Assembly (NCBI RefSeq): GCF_030867145.1
Contig: NC_134436.1
Coordinates: 5,270,001-5,334,000, forward strand
From: Opisthocomus hoazin
Lineage: Eukaryota > Chordata > Aves > Opisthocomiformes > Opisthocomidae
DNA: 64,000 nucleotides
Direction of reading: 5' to 3'
The notes beneath the pieces were generated by a model, which was not told where the DNA came from, did not search any database, and was given only the letters and a program-made list of their open reading frames with translations. Both the position numbers and the translations under genes were made by a program. Positions 33,655-62,250 of the stretch are shown here, piece by piece (position 1 is the first letter of the stretch; each line of letters opens with the position of its first letter).

Positions 33655-36600
33655 TGCAATTAAGAAATGCAGTAATTAAAGATGTGCAGATTCGCTCCTC
33701 GCCCTGCTTCTGTGCAAGCCTGGCCCAAGGGAAGGCTCCAGGTAGCCTTACCGTGACTGCAGCAGAGGAGCTCTGCTAATCGCAACGAGTATCAAACACT
33801 GTTTCCATTGCATGCGGACTCGAGTGACAAATTAATTTCCCAAATTAAACCTCACCAAATCAGCAAATGCCAAGCACCGAGACCAAGGAAAAGTGACAGA
33901 AAAAAACTGAAAGTTCTCAGTAGGAAAATATTTAAGGCAACGCTCAAGAAAGAAAAAATACTTGTTCTCCAAAACGCTTTTTCAGTTCCCTGGCAATGAA
34001 CTGCCCGGTGTCCGTACTGTTTCAGAAGCGGTGCACAACACTTCAGGGGAATTTCCAAGGATACCCAGGGTATCGATGTGACTTTAGCCTACCCAAATTC
34101 AGTTACGGGATGTTCTACATGATCGCAGGAACCAACTTTCACGGCCATTTCACAGCTGGTAGATCTTGCAATGAGGCAGAAACCATTACGCACCGATTCT
34201 TCCCAGAGCCCATTTGGAGTTCTTGCAGTTCTTGCAGCTACCTCATTAGCAAAAGCCCAGCAACTGAGCAGTCTGAGGTAAAGACAACACCACGAGGCAC
34301 TGGAAGACAGTACGTGCTTGCGCCTCACCCTACTTCATTAATATGGATTGAGTCACGCCTGGAGAGCACTCAACATTTCTGCGTGTCCACGATACACAGC
34401 ATCGCAGCGTCCTGAACTCAAGAAATGAAGGTACAGCTGGCGAGCGTGTTTAGTTCCACCTAACCACGACGAAAAGCAGGACAAAAACCTACATTTGGTC
34501 TGAATCCTTGTTGTAAGGACGGTACTGCAGCCTTCCTGTCAAGCTCGTGAGCCTGTGTGAAGCTTGTAACTCTTGAGTTCAGAGACCCAAGCCTGCCACA
34601 GCCCTGGTTCTAACTGATAATCTTCTTTGTGATGTAAAGGAGACTGCTGCTGTTTTTCCTATACTGTGCTTCAGTACAGATATCAATACTGCAAAAGCTG
34701 AGTATTTTTAGATACCAATACTGGCAGTGTTGATTTTTTTTTAACAGTATTCAAAGCACGTGAGGCAATGAGCTCAAAAAAAAAAAAAAAAAAAATCAAA
34801 CTTGAATGTTTTTTAGTGCTAAAAATTTGCAATAAAACGATGCAGCAGTGAGTGAAAATAGTTTTACTTTATTCTCAAATCAACATTTTAGCTCATCATC
34901 TGCATATCAAAAAGTGACTTATTGGGAGAAGAGGGTATCAAAATATAGCCTCCATTGTCAGTAGAGTACAAGGGCTTATCACACAGCAGCTCATATTTTC
35001 TCTTTATATTTCAGCTGGTCCTATTCTCTATGGAATTAATGCAAGTTTTGGTTCAAAATGCATTCTTGATAGTACCAGGTCAAAGGCTTGTCACATCCAG
35101 ATGATTAATAAAGAAAAACATAAAGAAAAGGGAACTTGCCAGGTTTGCTCTACTCAAGGTTTTTAAATCAAAGGCAAACCCAAGTACGGAAGTCACGGTA
35201 GCTCCCTAGGAAGTAGAACAAATGAGACCAGAACCCGGGTATTCTAGCAAGAGAACACAGGTTCTTTCTGATCTTCTTTCAAAACAAACTTGCAAAGGAT
35301 TACTGACAGAATTTAACATAAAACAGGAAAAGACATTGCATTTAACACCCCAATTCAGGCTTGAAATTGCTTTAAGCAACTTCAGCTGTTCACCAGCTAA
35401 CAAACAGCATGGATTTAAAGAAATAAGCGACCTCACAGTCTAAAAAGCCTAATTTCTTTATTTTTCTTCTTCTTTTTCTTACTGGCAAGCATTTTGTCCT
35501 TTTTTTTTTTGTGGAATGAGTCTTGATATTAATATTCCACTGGGCTTTCTGCACACCAACAATTTACACTACAGGTGAGTATCTCTGCATCAGCTGTGTA
35601 AGGTACTCGGGACAAATTCCGGGCAACTGCTGTACACAGACGACTGCACCCAGATAAGTCCACAAAGGTGAAAATAGTAACTAAACCAAACACCCCTGCT
35701 TGTTTCTGTAAATGTTTGAAAGGTTAATTTGTTGAATCATGGGCTAGTTTTCCAATTTCTTAGGTGTTCCCGCAGAACACAAGCTATTTGCTTTAGGAGG
35801 GAGGGAAGTGCAGTGTTTCACGCTTGGACCGAAGCAATTTTTTTCCATCATTGCTCAAGGACGATGCGGATGATTATCTTCAAGAAAGATCCAAGGCTCA
35901 ACCTGGATATCTGAAGTTTATCTGATGAAGCCCTAAGTCTGCTAATGTTTTCCCACAGGAAAACGTGTCAACAAACACTTATCCCTGCAGGAACAGTTAG
36001 GAAGCTCCAGGCCAGTCCCTTACTCACAGCACTCCTTGTAATTTGATTTTCTGCAACTTTTAATAAGAGCACTGTACAGGGAGCTTTCCATTTCAAGACA
36101 CAAAGCCTTCTGTGCTCATTTGCGAGGACAGGATTTGTCTTGTTTCACCGGTATTAGATACAGGCCTTTTAGTCATGAGCTACAGGCAATTCTGAGGAGG
36201 AGAGCCAAATGCCACTCCAGTCTTGCATAAAGACACAGTCTAAGGCAGCTGCTGCAGAACACAAGCCACAGCGACAGGATACACTAGCATCGTGAATAAA
36301 AATAACACACTTTCCATCTGGGAGTAGCTGGAAAGCAGAGGATCTCACAGCACCTCACACCAGCAACAGGAAATATAACATTAGCAGTGCTAAGGAACAG
36401 AAAATAAGGAGAATTCTGCCACAGTGATCTTATTGGAGATCCAGCCTCAAATTACTCCAGGATTCTGGCAGAGGGTGGGGGTGATGCAGAAAAAACTGTG
36501 TAAGTGCATAAGGAAAGACACTGAAAAACACAATTTTTATCTTAAAGTCAGAAATTAAAAATTCTGTAACAACAGGACTTTTAGTTCACTCAGAGTGTTT

Positions 36601-36865
36601 TCTGTACAAAGCGTGGATCTCGTCACTCCCAAGCATCATCAAGGTCCGTTAATTTACCTGTTTCTCTGAATTCTGCTGCACGTCTAGCAACAAAGAGCCC
36701 TAGGCCAACCACCGTTCAAGCTCAAAGCTTCATGATTGAAGATTTTGCATTTAAACTCCAATCACGAAAGAAGATTATCTACCGCCTACGTTGGAAGGTA
36801 AGGTCAGCGGGCCTAATTCCACACAGCAAAACCCAGGTCCTCACCCTTGACCAAATAAGAAACAC

Positions 36866-36904
<39 letters not shown>

Positions 36905-37588
36905 AAAAATCCAGACGTTGGCTCCGAGCAGCCAGAAGCATCAGAGCACAGCAGGCAGCAGGTCGGGGTTTCAGCAGCGGCTGCAGCTCAAGCCAAGCGG
37001 CCGCAGCACAGCCGGGCGTGCTCCGCGCTCGCAGAAGATGGCGTTATTTGTTTGTTAAGGGGCGATCGCCGCCGTGGGCCGGGAGCGCCGGGCGAGATCC
37101 CCGGTACCTCCTTCGCGCAGCCAGCGGACCACGCTCCGCGTAACACAGACTCCTTCACCCAGCTCCCGAGGGACGCCCAGGCTGCTCCGCGCCAGCGCCG
37201 CACCGCAGCTTACTTGGGAGCGTCCGGCTACGGCCCCGGGCCTGACACTGCGAGCCGGCCGTGAGGGGCCGGCCGCGAGGGGCCGCCCCCGCCGCCCAGC
37301 CCGGGGCCTGGCCTCAGCGGGACGCGGCCGACGCCGCGCCGCGCTCCCGCCCGCTTTGTTTGCGCGACGGGGCTCCGTCCCGACAGGCCCCGCGCCCCCC
37401 CCGCGCAAGACCCGGATGCAGCTGCAGACAATGCGGACGGCGCCAGGCTCGGCCCCGCCGCCCGGCCCCGCCGCTGGGGGGGGGGGGGAGCAGCCGCCCG
37501 GCGCCGCCTCAGGGCAGGGGGCGGCTCCCCCCGGGGCTCCCCCCCCGCGGCGGCCCGGGGCCGCGCGCCCCCGCCCGCGCCGCCTCAC
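33655..37588 (-). other. PAIP2: PAIP2 first intron (in the 5'UTR)
   Basis: A 3.9-kb intron between the proposed untranslated exon 1 donor (CAG|GTGAGG, ending at 37589) and the acceptor ATTGCAG at 33654. It contains an A run of about 19 bases at 34776-34795 and a 33-base A run at 36867-36899. No further exon was recognised. Confidence 0.55.
36867..36899 (+). repeat. A33 homopolymer
   Basis: A run of 33 adenines. It may be the tail of a retroposed sequence, but I see no element body or target duplication next to it. Length may also be affected by sequencing. Confidence 0.9.
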
Positions 37589-38070
37589 CTGCGCGCAGAG
37601 GGAAGGGCCGCGATGCGCACGCCGGCTCCGAGCTGCTCCGCCGCCGCCTCGTCCGCCGCCGCCTCGTCCGCCGCTCGCTACCGGCCCCGCTCCGCGCCCG
37701 CCGCCCCGCTCCCCTCCCAGCGCCGCAGCCCGCCGGACGTGAAGTCACTTCCGCTACCTGCGTGACCTCACGGGCACCGCCCCCTCCTCCCGGAAGCCGC
37801 GCGGCGGACGGCGCTGCGGGGAGACGGCGCGGGGCACGCCGGGAGCCGTGGCCCCGCCCGGCGGCCATTTCGCGCGGCGGCGCGGGGCGCGCCGGGCAGC
37901 GTAGTCCCGCCGGGCAGGGCAAGCCTCCATCTTGTGGCGCCGGCCGGGCGGGCTGCGGGCTGCTGAGGGGAGGCGGCCCCCGACGCCCTCGGCTTCCAGC
38001 GCGGGGAGGGCGAGGGCGCGGGGAGCGTCTCCACACGGGAAGACCGGTCCTGCCGTGCCTCCGGGGCTAA
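37040..38070 (-). promoter_or_regulatory. PAIP2: CpG island promoter of PAIP2, possibly bidirectional
   Basis: CpG-rich, TATA-less. On the minus strand the probable untranslated exon 1 ends at 37589 in a consensus donor. Upstream are an ETS site (GCGGAAGTGAC, minus strand, about 37744-37754), SBS/ZNF143-like elements GCACGCCGGGAGCCGTGG (37834-37851) and GCGCGCCGGGCAGCGTAGT (37887-37905), and YY1-type motifs GGCGGCCATTTC (37860-37871) and CCTCCATCTTG (about 37925-37935). The plus-oriented motifs to the right of the PAIP2 start suggest divergent transcription. The start site itself was not observed. Confidence 0.7.
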
Positions 38071-40950
38071 CCGCTGAGCCCCGAGCGTCCCTGAGGGAAG
38101 AGACATTTCATGCTTTCTAGTTTACAAAATAAATGTCTCCACAGTAGGCTCAGGCATTTTGAAGGCTCTATACTGGGAACAAGGAGATCATGCTCTTTTC
38201 TGGGACCTACATTAATTGCCCACGCTTCAACCATATTTACAGAATTGGGTGAAAAAGCAATTTTTTTACTCTCTCCTTTGATTCTCCCCCTCCCCTTTTT
38301 CCTACCGGGAAGGTGGAAATGCCCCCCTCGGACACTACCAGCTGGTAGGGGTTCCCGCAGAGATGAGCCACGCTGCGCTGCTTGCGCTGCTTACCCGTCC
38401 TCAGACACCCACGTACAAGCTTTCCCAGTCCTCTGAGCTTCACAGCTTCTTAAAAAGCAAAGAAACTAGACACTGCCAGAGCTGAACACCCTTTGTTCCC
38501 TCCAGCGCCCTGATGAACGCAGTCTGACTCGATACGGAGTCACCACGCAGCGTCACAAAGCCACCTCCACTCGCCACCGGCCCCCAAAAGCAGGAAAGCG
38601 GCCCCCACGGCACGCTGGGAGACGTACAGCAACTGCAAAGCCCCAAAGCGTGTGTGACTAAGGACTAAGCCGCACAGAAATAGGTAACCTTGGATAACTC
38701 CGAAATTCATTAGTGGCTAATGAGATGGCAAATACGAGCGGGTTTCTTCAGGCTCAAGCAGTGCGCTCGCGACGCACAGACCAACTGCTCATCATGGCTC
38801 TTCTTGTGACATCACCCGTTAGGCTGGAAAGTCTCCTGTGCCATCAAAGCACTCGCGTAGGCTGCCTTGTAAGCAGGAAAGGGGCGATCTGAGGATAACA
38901 ATTTCATTAACAATTTCTCCGCTCAGCCCTTTATTTGCTTCCTCCCTCCTATATTTTAGTAAGGGATAACCAACTCTACAGAAAAGCCAGGGTTTTCTCA
39001 GGTTTTCTAGGGGCTGACTGTCCCTTCAATCAAGCTGTTTATACTGATTTTATTGGTCACCGTTACTAACTTGTTTCCAGGACCCAAGAGCTTTCTCTGT
39101 AGCCTGTTATATACTCGCTAAACGCTTACCTCCTACTCAAGTACAACCTTGAATACCCCTGCAAGGATCAGCCTTAAAAAACCCCAGCTCTTCTGAGTTG
39201 AAATTCATTGCAGAGCCTGTCTAACATCGCACACTCCAGTCTCCTGCTCTGCGTGGTTCTCCCTCACTCCTTTAGATTGCAGATAGTTATTTCCAAACAG
39301 TAAGCAGCCTGTGGCAAGCCCACGTATCAGTCTGCCACCAGAGCGTGTTCCTGGCATCTGTCCTCAAGATCGAGTTATTCTCATGCCTTCTTTTCATCAG
39401 AAACTAGTGCAGGGCATGTATTCTCTCCCTGTCCTTTGCATGCAAACAGAAGACATTTTGCAGAAGCGGATTAGCTTTGACTTACTTTCCAATGTATAAA
39501 AGCATTGTGTTGCACGTGTGCGGGTCTTCAGACTGACAGACAGCTTACCAGGGTTTTGGAAAGACATGGATTAGGCACCTAACACCCACCGATACCAGAA
39601 GTGAAACTGATGGGAGCAAGGGGTTTTTTGACTCCAAAGTTGGACTATGCCACAGTTACTTCACGCCTGGGAATTCTTCATGTTTCGGCAGTAAACAAGA
39701 TGTAACATCCTCCTACAGTTTAATCCCCGTCAGTTACCCAGGCTAGGTGCAAGATCACTGAACTGCACATCTATTTAAGATACAGATAATAGCTAAGGAA
39801 AGGCTACTTCAAAAATAAAACATAGAGCTGTAGCATTTTAATACATTAATCTTAATAGCATGTTGCAAGGAAACTGTTAAAATGCTTGGGGGAGGTGTAG
39901 ACCTTCAAGACAAGTTTTTATCTACCACCTTTAGGGAGAAGGGGGATGACTGCAAACACTGCATGACTGCTTTGAAGTCAAGCCCTCTGCTTGGCTGATG
40001 AACCAAGCATCCTCTTGGAGACAGATGAATGACAAATGTCATCGTAAGCAAGTGGGGGCCTAAGTACATCCTTGTGACTTAGTCAGAACTGACTGCAGCT
40101 GCTGATGGTTGCACTTTCTGTCAGGGGCCTAGGAAAGCTGTAGAGTAGATTTAAGATTGTATCACTGCGTTGCATTTAATCGATTTCATATAAACACAAA
40201 CACAATTTTGCATGCTAATGGATGCCATGTACAAAGCAGTAACTTATCTTTGTGTAAGTGCAAGAATGAGTCACTGCAGGATAAGATTTTATAATTTGGA
40301 TATGCTATTTAAATAATATCTACGCCATTAGCTGCTTATTAGCATTTCACCAGAGTCCCCAGAGAAACTGCTACCATCACAGCAGGAGATGTTTGAAGTT
40401 ATACTTAATTCTTGCACAAAAGGGATTGCACATCTCCCCTTTTTGTGAGGATGGAACAGCAGAGAGTTACAACTGGAAAGACAAGTTATGAAGACCTCAC
40501 TTCCACAGAACACACCATCTTGTGTCTGCTAGAGGTATTTGCTTAAATAAATTAACTTCATCAAGATTCAGCCTCCTACATTTGAAAACCCTTCTTACCT
40601 CCCCTCTCAGCCAACAGGCTCAGGCTGGAAGAGTTGTGCCTGCTCATTTTTAGCCACATGAATGTGATGGGGCTTGAACTTCAGCTTTGATGAAAATACC
40701 GTAAGACTCAAGAAACAAAACTGTCAGCAGAATATACCTACCAGTGTTTTAACAAGTGATATTTTAATTTGTTTGGAAATGAAAGAGGTTTTAGGAAAGA
40801 AAAAGAAAGTTATGCAGTAAGCTGCTAAATCACAGGTGTTAAACATGCAAATTTTAAAGAGCGCACTAGAGTTTCAGTGTGGTATCATGAACACAAGAGT
40901 AAAGAGTTCAGTAGACACACTGGTTAACATGCCAAACATCTATAACAAAT
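38071..40950. other. Intergenic region between PAIP2 and MATR3, no gene seen
   Basis: Mixed composition with no coding exon recognised. A third SBS-like element, GCACGCTGGGAGACGTAC, lies at 38610-38627. Minus-strand AATAAA signals occur near 38933 and 39050, and could serve a very long MATR3 3'UTR. Confidence 0.45.
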
Positions 40951-40968
40951 TACTGTTGCCTAGCTTTG

Positions 40969-41973
40969 TTTATTGGTAAATCACTTTAGTAACCCGAATT
41001 CACAAATAAGCAGTAAATAACAAAAACTACAGATAAACACAGGTTACACATGCAAATTCCTGTTCACATATCACATGTGCAGGTACATTAAGAGCACAGT
41101 TCTAAAGATTCTTGACGAAACCAGATTTTAACAAAAATGGTTTTAAAATGCAGGTATGAAAAAATTACATGTGAAGAATATAAAGATACCTTTTTACATT
41201 TCAGGACTCCAATGCTGCTTTTGAATATACTAGAGATGTACGACAGCTACAAGTTTCAAGTAAAAGCAGGCAGAGCTCAAGGAAATAATACTGGTCAGAG
41301 GAGAATGGGCATTTACTCTTCACCAAAAATACACGGAATAGCTGAATAGGAAAGTCTATCAAGAGTTTTGGGGAAAAAAAAAATCACAAAGTTGTAAAGC
41401 TGACTAATCACTAGTTTTCCTATTTGCTATGTAACAGCAATGACATTAAAAGAAACTGCAATTCAACATTTAAAAATGCAACTTACATTTAAAGACTTTT
41501 CAAAAGTGAAATGCAATGACAGCCTTACAATCAAAATTAAATATCTGCTAGGCTCAGACTGAAACATGGAATGTTCTAGATAAAAATAAAAATACAGCGT
41601 TACTTTTTATTTTTTATTGAGAATGGAATTGAAAGACAATTTCTGAAGCTTGAAAGTAGTAAATTTCACTTAAATGAAGTTTTCTTCCCATAGATGAGCT
41701 TTCCACAATGGTGCAAGATTTTTTTTCTTTAATAGCTTGAAGTGTCAAAACAAAAACTTGTTGCCATTCTCACATTAAGAACAAATTTTTGTCATTAACT
41801 TAACTGCATATGCTTTTTGCTACAACATTTAACACATGAACAGACCTATAATGCCTACTGTATTTCACTAAAACAAAAAAGAATACAGTATTTCCATCTA
41901 CTACTTGTACTGCTTTTAAAAAAGATTAACATTAAAAACAAAGCCACTGTTTTCCTTACATCCATCCTTCCTT
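40969..41973 (-). other. MATR3: MATR3 3' untranslated region (minimum extent)
   Basis: AT-rich sequence after the MATR3 stop. Two tandem minus-strand AATAAA signals at 41606-41611 and 41613-41618 would give a 0.36-kb UTR, and another at 40969-40974 (ACCAATAAACAAAG) would give about 1 kb. Which are used cannot be told from sequence. Confidence 0.5.
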
Positions 41974-59416
<17,443 letters not shown>

Positions 59417-60282
59417 CTACTTTATAGATAAAAAAAATTCCTTTTTTTTTTTTTTTTTAAGATGGCTGAAAAGAGAGCTCACACTAGAAAGCTAGGCAAA
59501 CTTCACTTCAAAAAACGGTAACGCCAAGAAAGAGGATCAATAATGACTGCAGATCTTCTTCAAGCTGAGAAACACCAGACAATTCTGTAGAAAAACAAGC
59601 AGTTTTAGTCATAAATCCCTTTAAACAGATGCAGTTTTAAACTTATGCATCATGTTGATCTAAAAAACATTAAAGATCTCAATCTTACAAGGCTTTTATT
59701 ACACAGCTTAACAGATTCAAGAGGTACCCAGAACCTACATATATTATTTTAGATAAAAATACAGTAGCGTTTCCTACACATACTCCTCTTCCACAAAAAG
59801 CTACTTTCATACCGAAGACAAGTGAATTTCAGAAGTTTGGGATGTCTGAAAGCATCTAAAGTTTACTAGCATATAAGCCTTGATCTCTGGTTAATGGTTT
59901 TGTTTATACCCTACATTACTGTATTGTGTCTATGAGAAGACCACAAAAAAATTAAGCCCATAGAATCCGAGATGAATTTGGCATATAACACATATTTGAA
60001 AACGAAACCTATACCATCATAGAATAGGACGAAAGGAAGTTAAAAGTAACTGAAGTCTGGGCAAAAAGTTTCTGTTGTAAGATCTGGTAAACAAGACCAA
60101 ACATAATATTCAATCTTTACGCAGTAAAATTCAAATTAACGATGTGAAGACAGATGTGAACAAGAAAAATAAAGTTTTAAATTTTGCAGGAAGTAAACAA
60201 GATCTCTTGCTCAAATTGCAGTTATACTGATAACAGCACTTAGGAAGTGATTCTTTACTCTGCCACACTGCAGCTGTGACAT

Positions 60283-60420
60283 CAGCCTGTACTCGCAGAC
60301 CTCAAGCTAAACACGGTCAGGCTTAGCACTGGGATGGGAGACCCAAGGAGAACCCTACCCCTGCAGAAAGACACTGGGTGAGTCAGGAGATGGCACTGTG
60401 CGCCCAGCCAGCCCTGCACG
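60283..60420 (+). repeat. 5S-rRNA-derived SINE relic (AmnSINE-like)
   Basis: AAGCTAAACACGGTCAGGC (60304-60322) matches 5S rRNA positions around the A-box region (AAGCTAAGCAGGGTCGGGC), and GGGATGGGAGACC (60331-60343) matches the C-box (TTGGATGGGAGACC). About four bases are missing between them, and the 5' part of 5S is degraded. The following CCAAGGAGAACCC...CTGCAGAAAG...GGTGAGTCAGGAGATGGCAC is not 5S and resembles the body of ancient 5S-headed SINEs of amniotes. It lies in a MATR3 5' intron, antisense to the gene. Confidence 0.65.
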
Positions 60421-62235
60421 GCAGCCGTGTCCATGCCTCTTACCAGCAAACTGCTGCTTCCTTGGTTCAGGTCTGACACCATGACCACATGTGGTAGTTA
60501 AAGATCCTGAAACAATACTCACAGGAGACAGGTATCTGCCCCGTGTCCCACTAAAATACCAACCTAGTATTTAAGCATTTGGCTCAACTGCATTTAGTTG
60601 AAGTTTTAACTAAACAGTGTATCAATATCCACAGCATATTTTATAGTGCAATGGATATATTTCCTAAAATGTTCTTTTTTTTTTTTTAAAGTGCAAAGCA
60701 GAAGTAAACTGTAAAACTTCTCCCCACACTCTTTCAGCCTTGGGATACAAACACAAAATTTAAAGCAATTCAACACACATGAAAACATTCTACCAGGAAT
60801 ACATTGTTCTTGGGTCCCTAATGCAGTAAAGCCCTTCCAAATCTCTGCAGAGCAGTTCTGCTTCTCCAGCACTGCCACCCAGATGCACATAAAACACAAA
60901 ATAACTGGAAAAAGAAACAGGCACAAATTGCACAGCTCCAAATGAAATCAACTTCTAAGAGAACAGGTACATTTGGGAAGGAATGGAAAGGACAAAATGA
61001 AAGCAAGGATTTTTCCTTGAAGAGAGCAGTTCTGCAGAAGGCAATTTCTCTTGTACTCGAAACAGAAGAAAAAAGGTCAAGGTTATGTGCGTGTCTCTAT
61101 CCCAGCGCCTACTCAACCCAGAGCCCTGTTCCAATAGCGCAAAAGATTTTTTCTGTTTGAAGTTGAAAAGCACTTGGGATTTCTCAGTAGCAGCGTGTTA
61201 CAAAATTATGCATTTATGTAGAAAAATAATGGCATCTGTGAGAGATACGTAAAGCACACAAACCCCACACAACTCCATCCTTGAAAAGTAACTGCTTTAC
61301 ACAGTTTGCTATTCTATCAGTACATCTAAACTCATATTTCAGCTATACTTCTAAGATACACATACGTTGGAGTCACTTCACGTAAACTGAATTGTGTAAC
61401 ATTTAGTTAAGAGATGAGAAACGTGGGGATGAAAATAAGTTTTAAAGTATCTGAGGCAGAAGACAGAAAAGCACTGCAGAAAGCTTCAGAGGACAACAGT
61501 AAACCAAGAATATCGGGAGAGCAGATGAGGCAAATTCTAAGTCAGACATCCAGGACAAACTGACCACACTAAGAACACCTGAATAGAAAGCATTTAAGAA
61601 ATATATTGCAAAAACCAAGACTCTTGAGTTCAAACAGGAGAGAAACACTAATATTCACCTGGATACCATGTTTTATCTTAGATACACTCAGTAATCTTTA
61701 AAGTACTTTATGACAATTGTACAAATTAATCCTTTCTCTTTCCATTTTTACACATAAATTTCCTTCTAGTTCATTCACACGCTCACAGAATGGTTTGAAA
61801 CTGAACTTACTAGGTTCTTCATAAAATGAGATATTCCAGAGGGCTTTACAAAGCTGACCCCAACAGTGATTCAGCCATGTGGTCAGAAAAGGCTCGGTGA
61901 GTCCTGCTGTTAGTGCAAGGCCCTGCACTATTCAAGTTCTCACTAAATCAGGAAAGTTCTCCACTCTTCAAAAACTCCCTCTCCCTTTTAACAGATGCTC
62001 ACTAACCCTCCTGTCACAATTTTCAATTGGCAGTTCATTGTCTGCTGCTCTGGAGAGATTAGCAGAGAACAAAACCCATCACATCCCAGCCTGGCACGGA
62101 CCTGGGCTGCAGAGAACGTGATTACACACGGTGCTTTGACCCCACATACACAGGGAGGTTTTACGTAACCACACTGTGCTGCTTCAAACGCCCATAGAAG
62201 AAAGAAGCAAAGAGAAAAATAAAAACAGGGAAGAT

Positions 62236-62250
62236 GGGGGGGGGGGGGGG
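62236..62250 (+). repeat. G15 homopolymer
   Basis: A run of 15 guanines in otherwise AT-rich intronic DNA, flanked by A-rich purine sequence (about 62205-62290 is nearly all purine). Confidence 0.85.

Noticed and set aside
37055-38070. Frames of 177-269 residues around the PAIP2 promoter
   Set aside because: CpG-island composition, overlapping on both strands, and no homology that I recognise. The region is better explained as promoter and untranslated exon.
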